From: Nitrospirota bacterium
GTDB lineage: Bacteria; Nitrospirota; Nitrospiria; Nitrospirales; UBA8639
DNA: 5,311 nucleotides
Reading direction: 5' to 3'
Assembly (NCBI GenBank): GCA_020348185.1
Contig: CP070743.1
Location: 388,937-394,247 of the forward strand
How positions within the stretch are numbered: position 1 is the stretch's first letter; each line of letters starts with the position of its first letter. Of this stretch, positions 1-5,311 are shown piece by piece. A program made the translations under genes and the position numbers. The notes under the pieces were generated by a model. It saw only the letters and a list, made by a program, of their open reading frames with translations. It did no database searches and was not told the DNA's origin.

Positions 1-2
1 TT

Positions 3-152
3 GCCTTTAAGGTCAATCTTACTGGCAATTTGGAATTCGATAAGACCCTGGACCAATGCGTGAAAGGGCGAGGAACCCGTGAATTGATCATTGTGTGTAG
101 CCATACCCAACCCTACCCTCAAGATCCCGACTATTACGAGTCTCAAAACTAA
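3..152 (+). CDS. C-terminal end of an unrecognised protein (5' part outside window)
   Basis: An open frame enters from the left edge and runs 49 codons to a TAA at 150-152. The visible tail reads like normal protein: a hydrophobic beta-like stretch (ELIIVCSH) and then a polar, Pro/Tyr-rich end (HTQPYPQDPDYYESQN). I do not recognise the family and assign no function. Support for it being real is its position: the stop lies 9 bases before the ATG of the HEAT-repeat gene, and the Shine-Dalgarno of that gene overlaps the stop codon. That is typical of co-transcribed, possibly translationally coupled genes. Both other forward frames are closed by stops within the first 63 bases. The start and full length cannot be seen. 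Confidence 0.6.
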   Translation, partial: AFKVNLTGNLEFDKTLDQCVKGRGTRELIIVCSHTQPYPQDPDYYESQN

Positions 153-156
153 AGGA
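152..156 (+). promoter_or_regulatory. Ribosome binding site of the HEAT-repeat gene
   Basis: AAGGA lies 5 bases before the ATG at 162 and shares its first base with the stop codon of the upstream gene. This supports the chosen start and suggests translational coupling. Confidence 0.7.
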
Positions 157-161
157 TCGAT

Positions 162-1544
162 ATGTCACAAACCGTCCAAGATTGGTTGGAATCATTAGAA
201 GATGTCGATGACGCGACTCGGGAAGAAGCCGCCAGGGCGCTGGCCGAGTTAGGCGATCCGACAACCCTCGAGGGGCTGTTAAATGCCATTGAAGACGATT
301 ATTGGGCGGTTCGAGCCCAGGTAGCGTGGGCACTGGCCAAAATTGGTGGGAACAAAGCCATTGAGGGACTGATCAGGTTGTTTAACGATACGATGATGGA
401 GGTCCAAAGCGAGACGGTGAACGCCGTGTCTTCGATGGGAACTTCGGTCGTTCCCAGCTTAATCCCATGTTTAAAAGACGAGCGATGGAGAGTTCGAGAA
501 CAGGCCGCGAAAGCATTAGGAAACCTGAAAGACCCTCAAGCCGTCCAGGGATTAATCATTGCCTGTCGTGATCGAGATGGGGCGGTCAAAAGCTCGGCCG
601 CGGAAGCCTTGGGAAAAATTGGAGATGCCAAGGCCGTCCCCGCGCTCGTCAAGTTGTTCAAAGACACCTCAAAAATTGTTCGGGAAACGGCTGGTACCGC
701 TCTTGTGCATATCGGAGAATCTTCGGTCGATGCACTTTTGCAATCCTTAAAAGACCCCCATTTCGTGGTGCGATGCCATGCAGTCCGAGCCTTGGGAGGG
801 ATGACGACAGACTATCAAATTGGCCGAGCCTGGGTGAAAGAACCCCGCGTTGTTGAGGCCTTAGTTGAATGTTTAAAAGACCCAGATCGAGCTGTCAGAG
901 AAGATGCCACCATTGCTCTGGGTATTATTGGTGATTCTCAAGCGGTCGATGGTCTTATTGAAGCCATGAAAGATGGTGCCGTCAAGCGACATGCCATTGC
1001 CTCCCTAGGCATGATTGGTGATCCTCGTGCGCTTCCGGCTGTCTTGGACGCTCTCAAAGGCAAGGGATTTCAGCAAAAAGGCACTCCAACGCCCGGTTGC
1101 ATTATTAGCGAGGAACAGCTCATCAAGGAGGCAGCGGCCACAGCATTGGGCCACCTTCGGAATCCGAAAGTCATCCCAGACCTCATCTTGCTGTTGAAGG
1201 ATATAGTATTACGTGATTACGCGGCATCATCGCTAGTCCTTATTGGCGATGCAGCCATCGAACCCCTCGTCTCATTTCTTCACGATCCAGACCTCTCCAA
1301 AGTTGGGAAAGAGAGTGAACGCGTGATGGCGTTTGCTTCTACACGAATGACCGCTTCGGGGGCGTTAAGGAAAATTATTATAGAGACGCTTGATAAACTG
1401 GGGTGGGAACCCTCCACTCGAGAGAGTGAAGCTTCGAAAGAGGCGGAATATACGGACACCTCAACGGTCTTAGGGCTAGAGGGACGCTTCGGCGCCTCTG
1501 GAGACTTCGCTCAACCCGCCAAAGCTCCCAAAATCGAGCGGTAG
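162..1544 (+). CDS. HEAT-repeat (PBS-lyase type) scaffold protein
   Basis: This 460-residue protein consists almost entirely of HEAT-like helical repeats. The repeat unit is about 31 residues, with a core resembling V-R-x-x-A-A-x-A-L-G-x-I-G-D-x-x-A-V-x-x-L-I-x-x-L-K-D. Turn motifs occur near residues 30, 61, 92, 122, 153, 184, 256, 285, 332 and 361. Two insertions break the period, around 214-230 and 299-319. Residues about 415-460 are polar and probably disordered. No signal peptide or membrane segment is visible, so a cytoplasmic location is inferred. HEAT arrays bind proteins or nucleic acids. The E-Z/PBS-lyase subtype is named for phycobilin lyases but is widespread in bacteria without phycobilisomes, so enzymatic activity should not be assumed. 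The ATG is preceded by AAGGA at 152-156 with 5-base spacing. It is probably in an operon with the gene ending at 152. The partner and pathway are unknown. Confidence 0.9.
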   Translation: MSQTVQDWLESLEDVDDATREEAARALAELGDPTTLEGLLNAIEDDYWAVRAQVAWALAKIGGNKAIEGLIRLFNDTMMEVQSETVNAVSSMGTSVVPSLIPCLKDERWRVREQAAKALGNLKDPQAVQGLIIACRDRDGAVKSSAAEALGKIGDAKAVPALVKLFKDTSKIVRETAGTALVHIGESSVDALLQSLKDPHFVVRCHAVRALGGMTTDYQIGRAWVKEPRVVEALVECLKDPDRAVREDATIALGIIGDSQAVDGLIEAMKDGAVKRHAIASLGMIGDPRALPAVLDALKGKGFQQKGTPTPGCIISEEQLIKEAAATALGHLRNPKVIPDLILLLKDIVLRDYAASSLVLIGDAAIEPLVSFLHDPDLSKVGKESERVMAFASTRMTASGALRKIIIETLDKLGWEPSTRESEASKEAEYTDTSTVLGLEGRFGASGDFAQPAKAPKIER

Positions 1545-1726
1545 CATACGCAAAAACAAATTCCTGACCTTCGCTGAACCTTCCTCCGGGCCATTAATCC
1601 TTGATCAATCCGCATCGGTATTCCCTGTAGTGGCAGCATCTCATGCTGCTCCTCTCAATTGCTATCCGAGGGGGGTGTGGGCCAGAGGCGCCATCAGATG
1701 GCGCAACGACAAAAAGCGGAGATGGT
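1545..1726. other. Convergent intergenic region between the HEAT and methyltransferase genes
   Basis: This 182-base gap separates the 3' ends of a + strand and a - strand gene. Apart from the REP-like element at 1627-1710, I see nothing specific in it: no plausible coding frame and no hairpin followed by a T-run in either direction. The first 80 bases (1545-1624) show no structure. Termination of both flanking genes is therefore unexplained, or relies on the REP-like hairpins or Rho. Confidence 0.6.
1627..1710. repeat. BIME-like element: two inverted REP-like hairpins
   Basis: Left unit: GTAG (1627-1630), two bases, then a perfect 7-bp hairpin GCAGCAT-CTC-ATGCTGC (1633-1649). Right unit, read on the - strand: GTCG (1710-1707), two bases, then a perfect 7-bp hairpin GCGCCAT-CTG-ATGGCGC (1704-1688). 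The units share the same layout: tetranucleotide, 2-nt spacer, 7-bp stem, 3-nt loop. They are inverted relative to each other across a 38-base spacer. Their stems differ at two positions, both compensated on the other arm. A GTAG-like tetranucleotide 5' of a short palindrome is the hallmark of REP sequences mobilised by RAYT (Y1 HuH) transposases. The left unit recurs at 5287-5311. The element sits between two convergent genes and could also act on transcript ends. No T-tract adjoins either hairpin, so it is not a classical intrinsic terminator. Confidence 0.6.
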
Positions 1727-3379
1727 TCAGCCTTTCTTAAAATGCAAAATGCCCCACGTTAAGTGGCCGGATTGACCTCCGTCTATCCAGTGCTGGAGAC
1801 CGACTTTCATCTTTTGAATGTAGTCTTCACTGCATACCCGGATCAGGTTGTTGTAATTCGCATCAATTTCCTTCAGCACTTTGGCATAGTGAGAGGCTAA
1901 GTGCTTGGAAAGATTCAGAATCTGTATCTCCTTGAAGCCAAGTTCGGAGGCCATTTGCCTGTATACGCTCACCGATCCCAGTGAATCCAAATGAATCCTA
2001 TCTAAAATAGGTTGAAGGGTTTCAGACGGGCAATCCTCACTCTGCATCGGATCGGTAAAAATGAACTGCCCTCCCTTTACCAGCACACGGTGCACTTCTT
2101 CAAAAACTTTTTTTCGATTTCCACTATGGAGAATGGCATCCTGCGACCAGACGACATCCATCCCCCCATCTGGAAGGGGAATATCTTCGAAGCTCCCATC
2201 AACCACATTGATAGCCAGACTCAGCCCCTGCATCGCATTCAGGTGACGGTTTCGTTTATTTTGAGTCTCACTCAAATTGAGGCAGCCAACATGAGAACCA
2301 AATGTCCTCGCCAAATACCTTGCCGATCCTCCATATCCTGACCCAATATCAAGAACCCGGCTATTAGAACCCAATCCACTAACTAAAGAGGCCATTTTTT
2401 CAACCGTCCGCCGACTCGCGTCAAATATAGAATCCGTGTCTTTTTCGTACAAACCAACGTGAATATCCTCTCCACCCCAAATCGTCGCGTAAAATCTATC
2501 CGCATCGGAACTGTTGTAATAGTCTCTTGCCGCGTCCACCGTCTGCGAATACGTCGAAGGGGTCATGGCCGTATAAGGACGTTCTTCATTCTTATACAGC
2601 TTCTCCGCCACATGGACAAAAAAGTCCGGGTCTTCGATCTTGTGGGTTTCTTGAAAATCGCCATAGGTTTTCACCTGTTGGAAGCCTACTTCATGCATGA
2701 GTTTTCGGACATATTCCTTCCGAAGTGGAAACATGTTGAGATGGTACTCTGACCCATCTGGGAAACGATATTGGAAGCGGGCGAGTCCTTCATCCACATA
2801 TTCCGGCTGCGCACTGACATTATCTCCGCAATAATAGTAAATATGTTTGGAAGTAAAACCATTATCCAAAATGCCATCATAGTTTCGTTGGTCAAGGATC
2901 AGAACGCCATCATGAGTGAGGGCTGAGTAAAATTCGGCGAGTGCCTTTCGCCGATCCTGCTCTGAAAACAAATGGGTCAGGGAGTTCCCCAGACAAATTA
3001 CGGCATCGAACTTGTTGTGAATATCCCGGCTGAGCCATCGCCAATCGGCATGGACGGTCCGCATAATGAACCCTGCCCTTCGAGCATTTTCAAAGGCTTG
3101 CGCAAGCATTTCCGGGCTTCCATCTGCGCTGGTCACGTCAAACCCAGCCTTCAGAAGGCGGATGGAATGAAACCCTGTCCCCGTAGCCACATCCAGGACT
3201 CGTCTGACTCCTCGCTCCTGGAGAATCCGAATGAAAAAATCTCCCTCACTGTTGGCCCGGGCTTCCCAATCAATAAGATCATCCCACTTCCGGACAAAGC
3301 TTTGAACATATTCTTGCTTGTACTGATCGGTTTTTCGTTGGGCAATTGGATTATCACCATACTGTTGACCCTTACCCAT
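1727..3379 (-). CDS. Fused glycine/sarcosine and sarcosine/dimethylglycine N-methyltransferase (glycine betaine synthesis)
   Basis: The product is a 550-residue bifunctional cytoplasmic enzyme. By family knowledge (GSMT and SDMT), the first half methylates glycine to sarcosine and dimethylglycine, and the second half carries the product to glycine betaine. S-adenosylmethionine is the donor. The GSMT half spans about residues 1-262, with SAM motif I VLDVATGTGFHS at 61-72 and family blocks such as KWDDLIDW (31-38), ADWRWL (111-116) and DQRNYD (163-168). The SDMT half spans about 284-550, with motif I VLDIGSGYGG at 342-351, IWGGEDIH (300-307), WSQDAILHS (411-419) and FTDPMQ (441-446). A linker of about 20 residues joins them. 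Each half is close to the length of a stand-alone enzyme, so both look intact. I chose the ATG at 3379 because GGAGG lies 6 bases upstream. A GTG at 3382, one codon earlier, would leave only 3 bases. The gene is divergent from a betaine transporter and has a terminator-like hairpin in its leader. Confidence 0.95.
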   Translation of the reverse strand: MGKGQQYGDNPIAQRKTDQYKQEYVQSFVRKWDDLIDWEARANSEGDFFIRILQERGVRRVLDVATGTGFHSIRLLKAGFDVTSADGSPEMLAQAFENARRAGFIMRTVHADWRWLSRDIHNKFDAVICLGNSLTHLFSEQDRRKALAEFYSALTHDGVLILDQRNYDGILDNGFTSKHIYYYCGDNVSAQPEYVDEGLARFQYRFPDGSEYHLNMFPLRKEYVRKLMHEVGFQQVKTYGDFQETHKIEDPDFFVHVAEKLYKNEERPYTAMTPSTYSQTVDAARDYYNSSDADRFYATIWGGEDIHVGLYEKDTDSIFDASRRTVEKMASLVSGLGSNSRVLDIGSGYGGSARYLARTFGSHVGCLNLSETQNKRNRHLNAMQGLSLAINVVDGSFEDIPLPDGGMDVVWSQDAILHSGNRKKVFEEVHRVLVKGGQFIFTDPMQSEDCPSETLQPILDRIHLDSLGSVSVYRQMASELGFKEIQILNLSKHLASHYAKVLKEIDANYNNLIRVCSEDYIQKMKVGLQHWIDGGQSGHLTWGILHFKKG

Positions 3380-3385
3380 CACATG

Positions 3386-3390
3386 CCTCC
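3386..3390 (-). promoter_or_regulatory. Ribosome binding site deciding the methyltransferase start
   Basis: On the - strand, GGAGG (3390-3386) precedes two adjacent in-frame starts: GTG at 3382 (3-base gap) and ATG at 3379 (6-base gap). The usual 5-9 base spacing favours the ATG. Confidence 0.75.
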
Positions 3391-3398
3391 CGTTAGAA

Positions 3399-3422
3399 TG
3401 GCCCAGGAACTCTGTGGGGCCA
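3399..3422 (-). other. Small hairpin between the leader terminator and the ribosome binding site
   Basis: On the - strand, TGGCCC (3422-3417) pairs perfectly with GGGCCA (3404-3399) across a 12-nt loop. It lies just after the T-run and 8 bases before GGAGG. It may be part of the same leader fold. A nearby CAGAG can also pair with the CTCTG that overlaps the 3' edge of the terminator stem, so alternative folds are possible. Confidence 0.4.
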
Positions 3423-3423
3423 G

Positions 3424-3474
3424 AAAAAAACAGAGGGGCTCCCTACGCTCGTTTGAGGTGGAAGAGAGCCCCTC
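3424..3474 (-). terminator. Intrinsic terminator within the methyltransferase leader (candidate attenuator)
   Basis: Read on the - strand, GAGGGGCTC (3474-3466) pairs perfectly with GAGCCCCTC (3441-3433), giving a 9-bp GC-rich stem with a 24-nt loop. Two bases later comes a run of seven T (3430-3424). This is a classical Rho-independent terminator oriented leftward. The T-run ends 44 bases before the methyltransferase ATG. No - strand gene lies between it and the divergent transporter, so it has no upstream gene in this window to terminate. It therefore either attenuates the methyltransferase transcript or ends a small RNA. On the + strand the hairpin has no following T-run. Confidence 0.75.
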
Positions 3475-3509
3475 GGAATAGAGATAGTCAGTCTACCCGT
3501 TCTACTTCC
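3475..3509 (-). ncRNA. Structured leader hairpin abutting the attenuator
   Basis: On the - strand RNA, GGAAGUAGA (3509-3501) pairs with UCUAUUCC (3482-3475), forming 8 bp with one bulged G. After a 3-nt bulge, GGUAG (3497-3493) pairs with CUAUC (3487-3483) around an ACUGA loop. One inner pair is G-U in this orientation but would be an A-C mismatch on the + strand, so the fold favours - strand RNA. The helix ends at 3475, directly beside the terminator stem that begins at 3474. It matches no riboswitch class that I can recognise. It could be part of a regulatory leader or the 5' domain of a small RNA whose 3' end is the adjacent terminator. The 5' end is not defined. Confidence 0.45.
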
Positions 3510-3678
3510 TGATGGCAACCTTTTTTTGATTTCTTGAATAGAATTTTCTATAAATTGCTATTTAAAGTTTTTTAAAATCAACAAGATACAATTAAAATCC
3601 AAATACAACTCCATAATATAACACAATGGCGATGGCCACTGAGACCGATGAAATAAAATTTTTAAAAAAGGTTATTTC
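3510..3678. promoter_or_regulatory. AT-rich divergent promoter region between the methyltransferase and transporter genes
   Basis: This part of the 299-base divergent gap (3380-3678) is markedly AT-rich, most strongly from 3521 to 3625, and must hold promoters for both genes if they are not expressed from elsewhere. Weak -10-like hexamers are present (TACAAT 3587-3592 and TATAAC 3617-3622 on +; TATAGA within 3547-3553 on -). None has a convincing TTGACA at 16-18 bases, so I do not call exact promoters. Two short palindromes, ATAGAA-TT-TTCTAT (3538-3551) and TAAAT-N4-ATTTA (3551-3564), lie side by side and could be operators. A 39-codon frame from ATG 3626 lacks a ribosome binding site. Confidence 0.45.
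3668..3671 (+). promoter_or_regulatory. Ribosome binding site supporting the TTG start of the transporter
   Basis: AAGG, preceded by a run of A, ends 7 bases before TTG 3679. The competing ATG at 3742 has no purine-rich motif upstream. This makes the rare TTG the better, but not certain, start. Confidence 0.5.
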
Positions 3679-5244
3679 TTGTCCGAAGGTATCAAATATG
3701 CTAAGGCCTATCTCGCTCGATTTCCTTCAAAGTTTGCAAACATGAATTCCACCACTCCAGTTTTTAAAATCTCCTCTTTACTGGCCTTTGCGTTTTTGGC
3801 CTGGGGAGCCTTTTTCCCCAAACACCTGAGTCAGGTCACCGGAAGCATTCAAGGGTTTTTGCTGGATGCCTTCGGCTGGTTTTATCTTTTAGCAGCCTCC
3901 GGGTTCCTCCTCTGTGCCCTGGGCCTAATTTTCTCCCGGTATGGGGACATCCCGTTGGGCCCGGATGGCGCTGAACCGGAATTCCCCCTCCTGACCTGGT
4001 TCGCTATGCTCTTTTGCGCAGGCATGGGAATCGGTTTGGTGTTTTGGGGAGTCGCCGAACCGAATTCACATTATTACTCCCCTCCGATGGGTCCGGGTGA
4101 AACCCCCCAAGCCGCCCGGCTGGCATTGCGATTTACATTTTTCCACTGGGGGCTCCACCCCTGGGCAATCTATACCATGGTGGCCCTCTGCTTGGCGTAT
4201 TTTCAGTTTCGAAAAGGAACTCCCGGACTTATCAGCCTGGCCTGTCGACCGGTATTGGGTAAGCGTGCCGAGGGTGCGTTTGGAGCTGGCTTTGACATCA
4301 TTGCCGTGTTTGCAACCGTATTCGGAGTGGCCACCTCTTTGGGATTCGGAGCGGTTCAAATCAGTGGTGGCTTATCCTACCTGTTTGGAGTTCCCAATAC
4401 CCTCACCACTCAGTTCCTCCTTATCGCGATTGTCACAGTCCTCTACATGCTCTCAGCGCAAACGGGAATCCAACGGGGCATTAAATATTTAAGCAATTTG
4501 AATATGGTCCTGGCCCTGTCGCTGCTCGTGTTTCTGTTGACCCTTGGACCGACCCATTTCATCATCAATGTCTTCGTCACCACATTAGGCCGATATATAC
4601 AAAACCTTCCGACCATGAGCCTGAACTTGGTTCCCTTTGCCGATTCTACCTGGGTCCACGATTGGACCCTTTTTTACTGGGCTTGGTGGATTGCCTGGGC
4701 GCCGTTTGTTGGAACCTTTATCGCTCGGATTTCAAGAGGACGCACCGTTCGGCAATTTGTCCTCGGTGTCCTTTTTGTCCCTACGCTATTTTGTGCCTTA
4801 TGGTTTTCAGTGTTTGGGGGAACCACGATTTCATTAGAAATGGTCAACCATGCGGGAATCAACAACATCATTAATACCCAAGGTAAGGAAGTCGCGTTAT
4901 TTACTGTTCTTGAGCAGTTCCCACTTGGAACGGTCATGTCCGTCATTGCCATGTTCCTCATTGCCACTTTTTTCATCACCTCGGCTGACTCCGCCACTTT
5001 CGTTCTGGGAACGCTTACCACCCATGGAAACTTAAACCCTCCCAATCCCGTGAAGTTCACCTGGGGGATTATCCAATCGGTCGCGGCGGCCATTCTTCTC
5101 TGGTCAGGTGGGCTCAAGGCGCTTCAAACCGGCTCAATTATTGCGGCCTTCCCCTTTGCTATTGTCATGATCATCATGATTATCTCCTTGATAAAGTCCT
5201 TCAAACAGGAAATAAAGCCTTCTGAACAAAATTCTGAATCCTAA
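3679..5244 (+). CDS. BCCT-family glycine betaine transporter (sodium-coupled type)
   Basis: This is a 521-residue inner-membrane secondary transporter with about 12 hydrophobic segments between residues 30 and 506, close to the usual BCCT length. The signature GMGIG (115-119), followed by FWGVAEP (122-128), has glycine where proton-coupled choline carriers carry Asp, which fits sodium-coupled betaine uptake. The substrate aromatic box is complete: W157, W162 and Y165 in the HWGLHPWAIY segment, and W336, W337 and W340 in WAWWIAW. These match the BetP box. T434-S435 in FFITSADS correspond to the BetP sodium-2 site. The tail after the last helix is only about 15 residues, much shorter than the osmosensing tail of BetP. 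The TTG start at 3679 has AAGG at 3668-3671 with 7-base spacing. An ATG at 3742 (residue 22) would still leave about 8 residues before helix 1, as in OpuD-like proteins, but has no ribosome binding site. The gene is divergent from betaine synthesis, implying osmolyte uptake or recovery. Confidence 0.95.
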   Translation: MSEGIKYAKAYLARFPSKFANMNSTTPVFKISSLLAFAFLAWGAFFPKHLSQVTGSIQGFLLDAFGWFYLLAASGFLLCALGLIFSRYGDIPLGPDGAEPEFPLLTWFAMLFCAGMGIGLVFWGVAEPNSHYYSPPMGPGETPQAARLALRFTFFHWGLHPWAIYTMVALCLAYFQFRKGTPGLISLACRPVLGKRAEGAFGAGFDIIAVFATVFGVATSLGFGAVQISGGLSYLFGVPNTLTTQFLLIAIVTVLYMLSAQTGIQRGIKYLSNLNMVLALSLLVFLLTLGPTHFIINVFVTTLGRYIQNLPTMSLNLVPFADSTWVHDWTLFYWAWWIAWAPFVGTFIARISRGRTVRQFVLGVLFVPTLFCALWFSVFGGTTISLEMVNHAGINNIINTQGKEVALFTVLEQFPLGTVMSVIAMFLIATFFITSADSATFVLGTLTTHGNLNPPNPVKFTWGIIQSVAAAILLWSGGLKALQTGSIIAAFPFAIVMIIMIISLIKSFKQEIKPSEQNSES

Positions 5245-5262
5245 CATACATGGCGATAAGTC

Positions 5263-5290
5263 ACTTGCTTCGTGCAAGTTCTCCTTCTGT
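5263..5290 (+). terminator. Possible weak terminator after the transporter gene
   Basis: ACTTGC (5263-5268) and GCAAGT (5274-5279) form a 6-bp stem with a 5-nt loop, 18 bases after the TAA. A T-rich but interrupted stretch follows (TTCTCCTTCTGT, 5279-5290). The stem is short and the T-run is broken, so it may terminate inefficiently or together with the REP-like hairpin immediately downstream. Confidence 0.35.
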
Positions 5291-5311
5291 AGCGGCAGCA
5301 TCTCATGCTGC
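5287..5311 (+). repeat. Second REP-like hairpin (cut by window edge)
   Basis: These 25 bases match 1625-1649 with one difference (C at 5293 for T at 1631). The copy includes GTAG (5289-5292) and the full palindrome GCAGCAT-CTC-ATGCTGC (5295-5311). As with the first copy, it lies just 3' of a + strand gene with GTAG on the side nearest the gene. The window ends at the last base of the stem, so any inverted partner hairpin would lie beyond it. Confidence 0.65.

Noticed and set aside
88..333. An 81-codon - strand open frame across the start of the HEAT gene
   Set aside because: It covers the operon junction and the first HEAT repeats on the opposite strand. The + strand reading is clearly the coding one.
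1688..1704. Intrinsic terminator for either convergent gene at the GCGCCAT hairpin
   Set aside because: The stem is GC-rich but neither direction has a T-run after it, and it fits better as half of a REP-like pair.
3433..3478. SAH riboswitch, suggested by CCGAGGGGC in the leader and a SAM-dependent enzyme downstream
   Set aside because: Only the first few bases resemble the SAH aptamer. The rest of its conserved core is missing and these bases form the terminator stem.
2972..3481. A 169-codon + strand open frame antisense to the methyltransferase start
   Set aside because: It lies opposite an unmistakable conserved protein and runs into the structured leader. Its translation shows no recognisable domain, so it is a shadow frame.
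3433..3509. Glycine, SAM-I or T-box leader for the methyltransferase gene
   Set aside because: I found none of the conserved core sequences of these classes on the - strand. A covariance-model search would be needed to exclude divergent forms.
3501..3527. + strand terminator ending in seven T at 3521-3527
   Set aside because: The nearest hairpin ends at 3509, more than 10 bases before the T-run, and pairs less well on the + strand, so spacing and fold do not fit.
4674..5117. A 147-codon - strand open frame inside the transporter gene
   Set aside because: It overlaps conserved BCCT helices 8-11 on the other strand and has no domain or convincing start signal.
1..5311. CRISPR arrays, tRNA or rRNA genes, insertion sequences with transposase
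   Set aside because: No spaced direct-repeat array, cloverleaf or transposase coding region is visible on either strand.

Overview
The window looks like bacterial chromosome of roughly balanced base composition with Shine-Dalgarno-led genes. It holds three complete genes, the tail of a fourth, and three intergenic stretches that carry most of the unusual structure. The lineage cannot be fixed from the sequence. A salt-exposed bacterium is suggested by an osmolyte cassette, and a Nitrospirota-like host is a guess at low confidence.

Layout: (1) Positions 3-152 are the 3' end of an unrecognised + strand gene, followed after 9 bases by a 460-residue HEAT-repeat protein (162-1544). The two probably form an operon. 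(2) The convergent gap 1545-1726 contains a two-hairpin element that resembles an inverted pair of REP sequences (BIME-like). Its first half recurs, with one mismatch, at the right edge of the window (5287-5311). (3) On the - strand, 1727-3379 encodes a fused glycine/sarcosine N-methyltransferase and sarcosine/dimethylglycine N-methyltransferase, which by family knowledge converts glycine to glycine betaine with three S-adenosylmethionine molecules. (4) The divergent region 3380-3678 has an AT-rich promoter-like core and, on the methyltransferase side, two abutting RNA hairpins. The second of these is a textbook intrinsic terminator located inside the methyltransferase leader, so it is a candidate attenuator or riboregulator, or the end of a small RNA. 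(5) On the + strand, 3679-5244 encodes a BCCT-family transporter with the full betaine-binding aromatic box and the sodium-type glycine motif.

Together, the fused methyltransferase and the divergent BCCT carrier make a compact glycine betaine module in which one gene makes the osmolyte and the other imports or recovers it. The shared intergenic region is the natural place for coordinated control. The most notable observation is the leader terminator in front of the methyltransferase gene. The second is the REP-like repeat, whose hairpins differ by compensatory changes.
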